Shown here: positions 43,841 through 55,729 of the stretch, piece by piece
How the letters are laid out: each line of letters starts with the position of its first letter
Numbering within the stretch: the stretch's first letter is position 1
Assembly (NCBI GenBank): GCA_013368325.1
Contig: JAACJK010000226.1
Coordinates: forward strand, 372,001-436,000
DNA: 64,000 nt
Direction: 5' to 3'
From: Ephemerocybe angulata
Lineage: Eukaryota > Basidiomycota > Agaricomycetes > Agaricales > Psathyrellaceae
Notes under the pieces: model-generated
What the model was told of the DNA's origin: nothing
Databases searched by the model: none
What the model saw: the letters and a program-made list of their open reading frames with translations, nothing else
Position numbers and translations under genes: made by a program

Positions 43841-45769
43841 TTAGGAATCTTCGATGTTGGACCCTTCAACCCCAATATCCGGACGGCGTCGCAACGTGCG
43901 CCAGGAAACATAATCCAGAAGTGAGAGATCCTCAATCCGACTGTTATTAGGAAGTTTGTTAACAACATGTTCGAGAAGAGGTCGCGAAAGGATACACACG
44001 TTAAGTGGACATATCGACACGAAAGGATCAGGGTCTCCTTCGATCCACTCAGGCCCTGAGACCCACCCCACTGGAATGATGGGCGTCCCAAGGTGATCGC
44101 CACCCAATCCAAATCCTTCGACGGCCTTCACCCGAGCCATCCTCTCCCACCTTTCCGAGCCTCTGGTTTCATCCAACTTGTTCATGCACATACGGTTCAT
44201 CTTCGCTACGGACAGCTTCGGAAGTCCTTGGGTGAGTTGCAGATAATGATCCAGGTTCAGCTCTATCGATGGGATGTCGAGGACGATCTCCTCCAGGTTG
44301 TCGGCCCAGGACTTCAAAGGTGATCGAGTTATCCTTGACGCCGCTACCGTGGAGAGCGCCGCAGTCACTGCATACATGAACTCTGGCGCTCCGCAATTGG
44401 CCCCGTTCATAAAGAAGAGCTTCTTGATTCTATGGGTGACCGCCATGAGGTCAAGTAGCCAGGGGAGTCGCGTCAATTCGGCATAGTCGGTGTCAAGATT
44501 TTGGCCGAGGAGGAGAGTGTGGCCAATAAGTACCAACGTGTGGAGGGATGGGAAGTCATTGACGGGTGGTCCGGCTGGAGAGGTTTCTGAGAAGTTGAAG
44601 AAGGAAAATGTTATGGTCTCTAATGCAGGTGCCTCCACGTGAGAGAGGATGTATTGTGGCAGTAGACTAAGATAGCCGTCGCAGCGGAGATGCGTGAGTT
44701 TCCTTGCTTCAATCTTGGGGCGGGCTTGGGCGAGAGCAACAGGCTCGATACTGAGGAAGTGTCCCCACATGGAGAGGATCTCCAGATGCGGCAATGTCAG
44801 GATTTCTTCGAGCAGGGATAGGGAGAAGGCACGGCTGCCCCGTATAGACTCGGCTCGTTGCTCCAGCCGCAATTGAACAATGGATTGGAGTGGAGGGCGC
44901 GAAAATTGTGCGTCATCGGAACGGAGGTACTTCAGCCGTGGTGCACCCCCGAGGAAGACGTTGGGCGACCAATTCGACCCTTTGAACAACTCCCTCTTCT
45001 TTTCCCCAACGACGGTCAAGAATTCCAAAGCCGGTGCCGAAGCCTTTTCGAGGTGGGACAGGAAGTCGTTGATTCCTCCATCTGGCGCCGTGATGTGAAG
45101 CTCTCGGATGCGGTGAATGTGAGGCAGGATGAGGGCGAGGAGTTTCAATATTTGGGGCCAGGAGCTCGATTCTACCGATGCCTTCGCGTTGTTGAAGGTT
45201 CCGTCGAAGAAAAGATTGAACCAAAGGTCCAGGGGATAGTCCTTCGATCGTTCCAGATATATTTCCAAACGGCGCAAAGGAACGCAGTGCTGCAATGACT
45301 TGACGAAGCGGTAGCGAAATACACTCCATAGAGGCAGAAGCGACAGCGATATGTCTCTCCAGTGTTTGCAGACGTGGGAAATACGGACTTGGGTGTCGAT
45401 CCCAGGGTTTTCGCGCAAGGTATCGAACCAGGAATTCCGCTGTGCGAGACGAAATATGGCACCTAGTACCTCGTTAGGCAACTTAAATAAAGGGAGCTGG
45501 GAGTTATGGGCCTCGTTGTAGCGGATATGAGCTGTTGTTATCGCCGATCTGAGCTGCTGGAGCGCTTGGTGAAGTTCTGTCTTACTTCCTGGGCCTGCCT
45601 GGTCGAGTCGAGCCTCGATATGGAGCACCTCAGCCTCGAGGGCTTCAATGTCGAAGAGGATCGAGTCAAGGGATTTATGATTGGGGGTCTTTCGGTCCAT
45701 CCCTATAGAATGAAAATAAACGAATGAATCATGATCTTGGAGATTTGTACACATACCTTCAGCTTCCAT
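43841..45769 (-). CDS. F-box/LRR-like protein with 13-nt first exon
   Basis: Two exons: 45769-45757 (MEAEG start) and 45702-43841, separated by a 54-bp intron GTATGT...CTATAG that has no stop and a length divisible by three, so the naive frame reads through it. Spliced, 624 residues. A coiled-coil leader (LFDIEALEAEVLHIEARLDQ) precedes F-box FKLPNEVLGAIFRLAQRNSW and ISHVCKHWRDISLSLLPLWSVFR. Leucine-rich remainder includes IRELHIT, SAPALEFLTV, LPHLEILSMWG and DFPSLHTLVLIG. The partial gene at 63465 has the same exon structure (MKISE before MDEKS), which supports the short first exon. Putative SCF substrate receptor. Confidence 0.8.
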   Translation of the reverse strand: MEAEGMCTNLQDHDSFVYFHSIGMDRKTPNHKSLDSILFDIEALEAEVLHIEARLDQAGPGSKTELHQALQQLRSAITTAHIRYNEAHNSQLPLFKLPNEVLGAIFRLAQRNSWFDTLRENPGIDTQVRISHVCKHWRDISLSLLPLWSVFRYRFVKSLQHCVPLRRLEIYLERSKDYPLDLWFNLFFDGTFNNAKASVESSSWPQILKLLALILPHIHRIRELHITAPDGGINDFLSHLEKASAPALEFLTVVGEKKRELFKGSNWSPNVFLGGAPRLKYLRSDDAQFSRPPLQSIVQLRLEQRAESIRGSRAFSLSLLEEILTLPHLEILSMWGHFLSIEPVALAQARPKIEARKLTHLRCDGYLSLLPQYILSHVEAPALETITFSFFNFSETSPAGPPVNDFPSLHTLVLIGHTLLLGQNLDTDYAELTRLPWLLDLMAVTHRIKKLFFMNGANCGAPEFMYAVTAALSTVAASRITRSPLKSWADNLEEIVLDIPSIELNLDHYLQLTQGLPKLSVAKMNRMCMNKLDETRGSERWERMARVKAVEGFGLGGDHLGTPIIPVGWVSGPEWIEGDPDPFVSICPLNVCILSRPLLEHVVNKLPNNSRIEDLSLLDYVSWRTLRRRPDIGVEGSNIEDS

Positions 45770-46215
45770 ATCATCAAAGAGTATAAAAATGAGAGGGTAT
45801 CACTGATATGTGGTCGTTATCAGGGATCGATGAAGAACGAAGGTAAGAACCTTCCTTGTTTGGTATTCAAGATTGCAGGGGAGGCTGTAGCACAACAGTG
45901 CATAACAAGGCGTCGAAAACGATCAGGAGCTCGTTGGTTCGAGGACTTGGATGGACGGAATAGGCGGGCGGAGGTGCTCAGGATGTACTCTGAACATGCT
46001 GTCGCGATGTCGAGGCCCGTCATACGCACCCCACGCACCCGACCTCCGAGTTCTATCCCTGTATTAGGTCCATTTAAATTCCAATCCAAAAGTGGCTCAG
46101 AACAGCTGTAGATCGAGGTAATATAATGATAGTGTATGATACAGTCCCAGTTTCAGGCCCAGATATGCAGGATGAAGAAGCAGAAATGATAAAATATGAA
46201 TGTGAAATAATAGGT
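45770..46215. other. Intergenic, no gene supported
   Basis: Upstream region of the F-box gene and 3' flank of the Cin1-like gene. A 126-codon ORF on the plus strand overlaps the F-box start and has no motifs. Confidence 0.45.
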
Positions 46216-49200
46216 CTATCTCATACCTCTCCTCACCGCCCGTTCCTCAGCATGGCGACACTTTCGAATGGCAGACTCGAGATCGTGAAACCATTCTAAA
46301 GCAGCACTGGTGAGTCATTTGCTCATTCGGAATCCAAGAGATAGCTCACGTTTGTACTCCTTTGCGGTCAGGGCTTTCAAGCTGATGGCATCTCCACCAC
46401 GAGGATAAGGTTGATACACCTGAAAGGCGTGCTCTCCTTCTCTGGGAGTAGTGGAGAGGTCCTTCACCTGAGCATGTGCCAAGGGGATAGGCTATTGAAA
46501 GAGTCAAGGCATTAGTACTTTCGCCACGGAATCAAGAGGGCGATTCGTTTACCATCCGATATAGACTCTTCCCGTTCTCGTCCGTCAGCACCAAGATATC
46601 ACTACACAGGTACGCTCGCAGCTTTCTCCCACTCTTCGCTTTGAGCACAACACCCTGCTTGATCAATTTGCGAGGGCCCATATAGCGAGTCGGCGCCGTC
46701 AGATCCAAGCGCCTAGGAAGACAGGTGAGTCAGGTGCTGCCCACAGAACCGAATCGAAGAGATGCTGACCCTTGTCCGATCCACAACCCACCAGCACTCA
46801 GCTTCTGCAGGATCTCCTTCCCTTCTTGGTCGCGGATAGTTTCGTTGATGGACCCAAGGAGTTTCTCGCTTAGCTCGAGTGCCTTGGACATGTCCTTTTG
46901 TTCGACAATGTCGACCGATTCAGACGCTGATGTGTACTGAGCGATCTGTTTAATGAGGAGAGGGTAGCGCGTGATTCTTTGCACTAGTTTACGACCACAA
47001 TCAGAGGGACGACGCTCAGGCAAAGCATTGTTGTACACTTACTTGGTTCTAGGAGGTAGCTGGACAGGTCCAAATTCCGCACAGCAGGGTTCTCCTTCAT
47101 TTTCTGGTGCGTTGCATTAGACGCTGGTGTCAAAAGGTCCGGATAACACTTACATTTAGGTGCTCTACAAGCTCTGGCTTGTTCTGTTTCAGTGACTGTA
47201 GGACCTTATTTGCCGTGTTCTGGTTTACGCAGTACTCCTATATCAAAAGTTAATACGACAACTTGGGGTGAGGAAATGGCAGCCGCTCGCTCACCATGTA
47301 GACACCCATGTTCGGTAGGTGATTGAGAATGATGTCCCCGATCCTGTCTATGTACAGGCGGCAGTCTTTTTGACGTTCCTCTAGCGAGCTCAGGAAAGCC
47401 TAAGATGTATCTCAATCAGCAATTGAGTATAGTGTCGAGACGTGAGGAGACAAACGCACCGTGTTTGTCAACAAGATATCCTCAATGTTTGCGAACACCA
47501 CTGTGATCTCCTTCTGAGAGAGAACATCGAGCAAGTACGAATAAAAGACCTGGGGCAAGGACATAAGCATCTATGCTCTCCTTCAGCACATCCTACGTAC
47601 CTCAACGATGAGCTGCAGGTCCCTGACATACGCCACCTCAGTATTGATGAGCTCGAAGATCGCCTCCTGCCGCTTCCTCTCATTAACAGGAAACCCTTCG
47701 AGCGCGGCCTTGTCCACCAAGCTTGCCCAAGACTGTCAAACCAGCCGCAGGATCAAGTTAGAAAAGCGGATCAGTCAGTCAATTCGAGCGACAGCAACAG
47801 GTGTAGCCTACTCACAGTGCCAAACGCAGGACTCGGTTCCCTCGTCGATGGCGACGACACCTCTCCCCCGCTCATCCTAAGCCCTCCACCGACAGTCGAG
47901 GACGTAGACAGCGGAGGAGACAGCAGGCTAGCATTACTCATCGTCGTAGTCAGCGGACTCCCATAAGTCATCTCGAGCGCCGGATGCCCTGTAATCGATG
48001 CTTGAGAAGCATTTCCCGCCAGATTCAGATGCGATCCGAGTGCCATGGGCGCAGAGATCGTAAGTTTCCTCGGCCTCTCCCCAGAGCCCCCCGCAGCCCC
48101 ACCATTATGGTCCCCCGGCTCGGGCGTCTTCGCCCTCAAGAAACTAAAGATATGCGAATGCCGATGCGACCGACCATCCGACTCCCTCGCGCTCGTCGGC
48201 GAGCTCGAAAGATCGACCCGACTCTGCGTGCTGCCTCCCCCCGACACAAGCGTAAAGCTACTCGTCGGGCTCGAATAGCTCGTCATCGTCGAGTCCGTCG
48301 AGATCACCGACAGCCGGTTATTCGCCGCCTGCTGTTGCTGTTGCTGCTGCTCCAGATGCGTGTTCCTAAACGACTCGTAGCGCGCATACGCGTCGTCCAG
48401 CTGCGCGGCATGGTCGATCGGTGCCGGCGCCGAGGCATCGTCGTCGTTGGGTATAGGTGGGAGGTCCTTGTTGCTCGACGAAGCCCGCTTTGGCCTTCTC
48501 CGCAAAGGTGCCGCCGGCGCAGGCCGCCTTTTCGTCGCCACCGTCACACCCTCAGACCCACCATGCACCTCCCCCGACCCTCTAACCCCAAACTCCGTCA
48601 CAATACTCTCAGGTGTCGCCTCCAAAGCAGCGCCGCGCGTCCCCGTCCCCGTTTCACTTTTTGTAGAAGCGGAACCAACGCTCCCTCGTCTCCCCGACAG
48701 CCTCCCCTTTGCCTCATTCCTCGACCTCGCTCTAACCAGCACCCTCCTCTTCGGCGGTGGTGGCGGCGGGCCCGACGTATCCCCCTCACTCCTCTGCACG
48801 ATCAACAGCCCCGCAGCCTCGAGCACCATCCGCCTCTCGCGTTCCCTAGCCATACGTTCTTCTTCCGTAGCTTCAAGCTGGTCGTCCTCGTTATTGTCCT
48901 CGTCAAAGGAGAGATACTCCGAATCTACGTCGTCGTCATCCTCCTCCTCCGCATCTTCCTCATTATCGCCTTCGCTACTCACGTCCCCATATTCTCCCGC
49001 GCTCAAACTCGCACTGTTGTTGCTGTCTTCCTGGCTCAGAGCTTGTGCTTGTGCTTCTTGTTCCTGTTCGGGCGACGAGGCCTCTTCTACTGGCTCTACG
49101 ACCCCCTCTCCCCCGTTGTCCTGCGGATGCTCGTCGTCTGGAACTTCTTCCGGTTTCTCCGAAATCCCAGCACTCTCCGACTGGGCCAAGGTCTCTAAAT

Positions 49201-52200
49201 CTGGCGACGCGCTATATCCTGCAACTGAACAGCCGCCGAGCAGTCAATCGAAGCGCCCAGATAAGTGGATGGGAAGAGAAGGTCAGTGTGGTGAAAAGGC
49301 AAGAAGGTTAATCAGGTCGTCAATCAGTCGGTCAATCGCCAAACCAATTAAACACCGAGGCAGCATTAAATGTCGTCAGCGGTAGCAGAGGAGTGTAGTG
49401 TCGATGTAGGGTGAAAAAACCAGTTGATATTAATCCATTGCGATATAGAGAGCGTGTTGTGTTGTTCGTTCAAAGTTCAAAAAGACAGTTGTTTCATGCA
49501 AGAAAATAGAGCAGAAAAAAAGGTATTTTAGCCTATTATTCAACAGATGATTAGAAAACAAGAACCAGAAAAGCGCAAGGTAAAACAAAATATGAAGTCC
49601 AATATGAAATGAAGCGAAGTGAAGCAAACGCGCCCGCGAGGGCACAGCAGAGGAACAGGGGCGACGGGCGACCGTCGAGCATGGAGGGGATGGGTCGCAA
49701 GCAAAAACGAGAAGAAGACTAACCCATCAACTCCAAGTACGCGGCAGGCACGACCAGCACGAGCCCATTCCTCTCCGCCTTCCACCACTCCTCCTCCGAC
49801 CTGTCCACAATATCCACCACCTCGCCTTCCTCGAGCGCTAGTTCATCAGAGTTGGCCGGTTCGTACGTGTAGAGCGCCTTCGCTTTCTCTAGAAACGAGT
49901 TGAAACAAGCAAAGATCAGCATTCGTCAGGCTCAGCCGTCGGAGGGGAAGAAAAGAGGGGAGGGGAGGAGGAAGTCGAAGGAAAGGGGGGCGCGACAGGG
50001 TGGGAAGAAGGAAGGAAGGAAACAATCGTACGACCGACGTCGTCTCATCAGCGCGCGAAAATAGCCGAATACCCCATCATCGCCACAAGGACGCACGGAC
50101 TCCAAGGTCAGGTCAAGCGGCATGTCCTCAAGTGTGTGTTCAAGGAAGTAACAAAGAGAAGGGATAGAAGGGACGAACACGTCAGATATAAATAGGGATC
50201 TTACGTACCTGTTTTGACAACGTCGACATACGCCTTGGGGAACAAGCCTGACCTCCCTCCCTGGACCGTCTTTCCAAACCACCAGTCGCCTCCCGACTTG
50301 GACGGGTTAGCGATGAGGATCACGTTCTCGCCGAAGGCTAGGATTGTAAAGAGTTAGCAGTTCACCAGAATCATAGATAGCGCCCTAGAACTTACAGAGA
50401 TCATCAACACCTTCACCCTCGTATGCGTACAACGACCTCACACGATACTCTAAAGCAAAAGAGGAGAGAGTCATCAGCCCCCCAGTCCCCTCAAACGCAC
50501 AAGGAAAGCAAGAAACAAAGCGCACTCACCCGTACCCTTATCAACATCGCTCATCAAATCCGTAACCCCCGCCTCCCCATTCACCTCCCCACTCTCATGC
50601 TCCCCCACACTAATCTTCGGCACACTAACACTCCTCATCATATCATACTCCTTCTCATCCTCCTCACTACTACTCCCCTCCTCCTCCTCCCTCTCCTCCA
50701 CCATCCCCGGCATCCTATCAAAGCTCACCCCCGCACCCGTCCCCTCCGCCGCCCGACTCGCCATCCAATCCACACTCTGCCTATTCGCACTATTCTGCCC
50801 ACTCGACCCACCAAGCACAGGCGTCACAGGCTCAGGCTCAGGCGGCTCCACAACGCCCTTCCCAATATGCGGCGGGGGCGCCGTATCATCTCCCAACACC
50901 TTCCCACTAACAGGCGGCGCGCTCTTATCCACCGTCTTCGTAGGCCTCAACCGCGCCCCGCCCTGGATCGCGCCCAACAGCGCATTCCGATCGGGCGGGG
51001 GGCCAGAGGCGATCGCAGCAATGGGCGCACGGGGTGCCGCAGGCGCCGGCGGGGGCGGGGGCGGCGGAGCCCCAGGCGCAGGGGGCGCGGGGGGTGCAGG
51101 GGGCGCAGACGCACTCGTCGCGCTAGGGGGAGCAGCGGACTGCGGCCTCGACATCGACCCGCCGAAGAGCGCCTGTGCGATATTAGCGCGGGCCTCTCGG
51201 CTCTTGGTGATCTCGTCGTCGTCGCTGTCGCTATCTTCGTCCTTCTCCTTGATGTCGTCCCAGTCCTCGTCGTCGAACGAGGGCACGGTGTGGATCGGGC
51301 CTTTGGACTTGCTCGCGGCGGGCGGGGCGGCGGCGGGGGTGAACGAGGGCGTCGCGGGCTTCGAGGGCACGAAGGCGGGGGAAGCCGAGCGCGTGGCCCA
51401 AGGGTTCGTATTCGCGTTCGCAGCGGCAGGCGGGCTAGCAGGCGACGACTCCCCACCGCTCTGCTGCTGCCCAAGCAGCTTGCTGAACGGGTTGGTCGAC
51501 TTGTCTCCAGGCGTCGCGGGCGCCGGAGGTGCCGGTGGGGGTGCAGGGGGCGTCGGTACAAACGCAGGTGCAGGGGGAGTAGGCGTAAACGCAGGAGCAG
51601 CGGGTGGCGCAGGCGATACAGCGCGCGCCCTCTCCTCCCTCCTCTTCCTCAACCTCTCCTCTTCCTGCCTAGCGCGCTCTTCCTCCTCGCGCTCCTCCCT
51701 CTCCAGCTCTCTCAGCCTCGCGGCCCTCTCCTCCCTCTGCTTCTTGATAGCTGCCTCCCTAGCCCTGAACGCCTCCTCTTCAGGGTCAACCTCGGGCGCG
51801 GCAGGCGCGGCGGGAGGGACGTAGGCACGAGGAGTGAACGCAGGAGTCGGGGCGGCGCGAGGCACAGGTGGGTTGGGCGGCGCGGCAGGTGCACTTCTCG
51901 ACGCGGGAGGCGGGGGCGCAGGTCCCTTCCGAGGAGGGGGAGGTGCCGGTGCACGGGGCTTCGCAGTAGGCGTCGGGGCGGGTGCAGTGGGGGCAGGCGG
52001 GGCAACCTTCACAGTCGGGGTCGGAGTGGGACTGGTGGCTTCCTTGACTGAAGCACGTTCGCCATCCAGCCTCTCTCGCCTGGTTCTCTCCCTGTCCTCG
52101 CGCTCCTTCTCCTGCTGCCTCGCCTTCTCCTCGGCCTCCTTCTTCTCTTGCTGCAGTCGATCTTCGACCGACGTGTCGACGGAATCAGGCGCGGGAGTAG

Positions 52201-54195
52201 AGGGAGACGAAGGCGCTTGGATTCCGAGCGCGGCCATGCGAGCTTGGATGCGCTTCTGAGCTTCAGCGCGGGCGAAGGCTTGGCGCTCAGCAGGCGTCAT
52301 GTTCTTCGGCGCAGGGGAAGGCGCCGGCTTCGGTGCTTCGACAGCCGGTGGCGGTTTCGCTGCAGGAGGTGGCGAGCGCGCTCCTTGTGAGCTGCGAGGG
52401 CGATCGTCGTACCTATCCCTATCACGGTCTCCACCTCTCGACCTGTTGTCGCGGTCACGATCCCGACCATAATCCCTGTCGCGATCATAGTCGCGATCCC
52501 TGTCGTACCTATCCCCAGACCTCGACCTCGAAGAGCGCCTGTAACGATCCCGGTCGTAGTTTCTCGAAGACGGGCGATCCCTGTCGTATCCGTACCTATC
52601 CTCCTCTCTATGGGCCCCACCGTACCTCCCGAACCTATCGTTCGCATCGTCCCTGTTCCTCGTCCACTCCCTCTTCTCTCTATCCTTCCTCTCCTCTCGT
52701 GCTTTGACCTTCCTCTCGACCTCGGGTATCCTCTCGTGCAACAACTGCAACAACTCTCTCTCCAACTTCCTCCTCTCCTCGTCCCTAGCACTACTTCTGG
52801 GACTCCGCTGATTATGCTCCAAATCCTGCTGCACCCTCGTAACCTTGTACTTCAGATCCGCGAGCTCCTGATCGAGCTCCTCATCCTCCCTCGTCCTCTT
52901 CGCATCCGCTTCCGAGGCGCGATCGAGCATCTGGGCGGTATTCGCAAGCTGCCTCTTGATATCCGAGAGATCAGACGACGGGCTATCGTCGCCCGTGCGC
53001 CGAACAGCGTCTCGATCAACGTGACGCTTCGAAGGCTGGTATACCCCGCTCGTGGGTACGGAGTCGTTATGCTTGTAGGTCGTCGCATCGCGTCCAGCTG
53101 GTCTACGGCTGGCGGGGCTATGTCCCGGGGTGGTGGTATCGTTCCGCAATAACTGCTTCACGAATTCGACCGATTCTTCCGCGGAAGGGGGCCTGAGCTC
53201 TGGAGGAAGCTCGTTCGGGATGGGGTTGCCGTTAAGTCCTGTAAAAGCTGTTAGATACTGATTTCGAGACTGCTCCAACTGCACTCACGTCGGTAGATGA
53301 GACCCATCGCGGTATGGAACTCGGCAATATTGAGCTTTCCGCGGTCATCCACGTCCGAGAGCTGCCAGATCTGCGCCAACTCGTTCTGGGGCAGACCACT
53401 AGCGCCGAACACCTCCAGCGCCGTTCCGCCCTCGATAAATCCCGTCCCTCTCGAGTCCCAACTCCTGAAAATCCCGTCGTACTTCTTCTTCTCCGCCTTG
53501 CTCAGCACCCAGCTCATCTTCGGCTGGTTCCCACCGTTCTGCTGCTGGAAGCTCTGCGCGAGGTTCTGGGTCTGTGGGGCGAGCTGCGGGGCACCGGATG
53601 GAGTATATGGCGATGAAGGTGTGATAGGCATAAACGTCTGCGAGAAGAGTTGGAGCCTCGGATCGACGAATCCGGTGGGCTGTGCGATGAGGGGTGAAGC
53701 ACGAGCCCCTGCAAAGCCTGTCGGCTGGGCAGCCAGGAGGCCCGGGGATGCACTAAGGAACCTGCTCGGCTGCTGCTGGGGATGCAGCTGGGTCGTCTGC
53801 TGGCCCTGAAACTGGGATGGGAGGGCCGGCATTGGCGGCGGAGGCGGCGGCGCACGCTGCTGGAAACCCCCGCCGACGAATCCCGTCTGTTGGGGCTGGA
53901 TACCCGGGAAGCCTGTCGGCTGGGCCTGGAGGAGCCGTTGCTGCTGGAACTGGGGCTGTTGCTGCATCTGTGGTTGCTGCTGCTGCTGCTGAGGGAACCC
54001 CGTCGGCTGGGCCATTAGAGGCGCGCCAAAACCGCCGCCCTGGCCTTGGAATTGGGGCACTTGCTGCTGGAATTGCTGCGGAGGTTGTTGCTGGCCCTGG
54101 AACTGGGGCTGTTGGAACTGGTTAGGCTGCTGCTGGGGCTGGAAGCCCGTCTGCATGGGATACTGGAATCCCTGCTGTTGGCCCCATTGCGCCAT
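46216..54195 (-). CDS. Intersectin/Cin1-like endocytic scaffold with EH, WH2, SH3, DH and PH domains
   Basis: One large gene is proposed. Order from the start at 54195: Gln-rich stretch; EH domain (SKAEKKKYDGIFRSWDSRGT, LPQNELAQIWQLSDVDDRG, EFHTAMGLIYR|RLNGNPIPNELPPEL); coiled coil and a long charged and Arg/Asp-rich part; proline-rich region; WH2-like actin motif (NALLGAIQGGARLRP near 50960); SH3-1 (RSLYAYEGEGVDDL, GGDWWFGKTVQGGRSGLFP); SH3-2 (KAKALYTYEPANSDELALEE, EEWWKAERNGLVLVVPAAYL). A stop follows at 49719 unless the 505-bp intron 49722-49219 is spliced. Then an acidic/Ser-rich linker, the DH RhoGEF domain (AIFELINTEVAYVRDLQLI, SSYLLEP, QRITRYPLLIKQI) and PH (LIKQGVVLKAKSGRKLRAYL), ending AIRKCRHAEERAVRRGMR at TAG 46216. 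Known relatives link endocytosis, actin and Rho-family GTPase activation. Approximate sizes: short form 1,330, long 2,200 residues. Confidence 0.75.
49219..49722 (-). other. Candidate regulated intron of the Cin1-like gene
   Basis: Donor GTTAGT after ATG G (49724|49723), acceptor TTGCAG at 49219, then GA TAT AGC. Phase 1 meets two bases, so splicing reads M-G-Y-S-A-S into the open frame of the DH exon. A TTGAC branch-like site lies about 29 bp before the acceptor. Retention gives the stop TAG directly after LELMG. It is about ten times longer than neighbouring introns and AT-rich in its 5' part. Alternatively this could be an intergenic gap between two genes. Confidence 0.55.
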
Positions 54196-54206
54196 CTTCA
54201 CTGCAA

Positions 54207-54250
54207 GTCGTTGTCGTTGTCGTCGTCGTCGTCGTCGTCGTCGTCGTTGT
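54207..54250. repeat. Trinucleotide microsatellite (GTC/GAC)n
   Basis: About 14 units of gtc/cgt with two interruptions (ttg), immediately upstream of the Cin1-like ATG at 54195. Its purine-rich complement lies in the leader, next to a probable acceptor site (ttgcag) 10 bp before the ATG. Confidence 0.85.
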
Positions 54251-55729
54251 GGTCGTGGTGATCGCCACGATTATCGAGTGCTGACCGCTCGTGGGACTAG
54301 ATGAGGTAAGCCGAGATGCCGGCATCCTGCCGCCCACGAGCTCTTCCTGCCAAATCAAAAAGTTTGCAAAAAGTTACAAGTTAACCAGCAACTATCGACA
54401 AACTATCGACCTTTGCTTTGAGGATCCTGGCTTCCGGAACGTGCCAGTGAGGGACGACTAGCAGGAAATTTGACTAACAGGTACGGTGAGTATTCGATAT
54501 TGCAACGTCATCCCGTTCCACTGACCAAGAGGCTTGAATATATGCAGCAATCTGTCGCCGACTGCTCGTTTCTTCCGCACCTGCATCCCAGTGGACGCTC
54601 GCGAGTAGATGTCCTCGATGAGGTGCTCGCCTAAACAGTCATCGGCTGGGTGGAACGTATGCGGGCAGATTGCAGGCAGATATGAGGCAGGTAGAATGGG
54701 GGGACGGGAACAAGGGGGGAAAGGGGGGAAAGGAAGAATGGGAGACCTTCATGAGAAGGTCAGATACTTATACCTCCCCAGGAGGAGAGGAGAGTAAGCA
54801 CGTGCATATTCTCACGCCTGGGGCGCGCGAGCGGGCGTCAAACGCGTTAAGCGCCCCAGCGGCCAATCGTCGCAGCATCCCGATGCGGTCGGGATTCTCT
54901 GCGCCGCAGAAAATCCACCCAAAATGGCATCTTTCGCGCCACAAATTCGCTTGACACGGTTCCGTGCCTCGATGGCATCTTACTCCTCCATTCAGGAAGT
55001 AGGAACTTTGCGGGTACGTCAAGAGGAGATAGCTGACAGCCATGTACTATGCAGAAACGAGAATCCTCCATTCACGACGGTCCATAATTAAATGGCCGAG
55101 CCGTTCGGTGCCTGTGAGTTGCCGGGCTGGTACGGCGATGGCGAAGTCGAGATGCATCTTCTACAAGACCGTCATCGCCGTTCTATGGACCCACTGGTAA
55201 GTTCGACCCAATTTGTCTTCTGAACCCCCTTCTCTCAGTCACCCTTCATGGTACGATTACGCAGGATCTCTCGGACCTTACTTACGCCCTACCCTAGCAT
55301 GGCACGGCACAGGTAGTGGCGTCCAAATTCTCGTGGGACTTCATTCATAAAACCACTGAATGAAAAGTGTAAAGCAAAACCATGAAATAATTCCCGATCC
55401 ATCGAGGTCCATATCATATCTTCGTACGTCTGTCACTGATACACCCAAATCAGATCCCATCGTCTTGAGCATCTCTCCGAGCCAATCACCGCATTGCCCT
55501 GGCGAGAAACGACAAGAGATGAGTACAGCAAGCCTGCCCCGTTCTAGTTGACGTCCAACGAAGCTCTGCGTGGCACGCGGAGCCCTCGCAAGCGTAATCC
55601 CATCATTACCGACTGAACCAGGGAAGAAACCTAGATCGCAATCGGGCCTGGCAGGCTGCTGCCTATATTAACGATGGGAGTACCCAGAGACAGGCGAATC
55701 CATAATCATCCTCCTTTCTCATTGGCACG
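54251..55729. other. Intergenic between divergent Cin1-like and F-box genes
   Basis: No conserved frame. TTAAGCGCCC occurs at 54847-54856. A TATA-like tatatta near 55664 could serve the F-box gene at 55730. Confidence 0.45.

Noticed and set aside
47984..49385. Plus-strand ORFs of 404 and 312 codons
   Set aside because: Low-complexity R/P- and S-rich shadows opposite the acidic/Ser-rich linker exon of the Cin1-like gene.
50423..52051. Long plus-strand ORF of 542 codons
   Set aside because: It is Arg/Gly-rich and lies antisense to the Pro/Ala-rich part of the Cin1-like gene; codon composition alone makes this frame open. No domains or start context.
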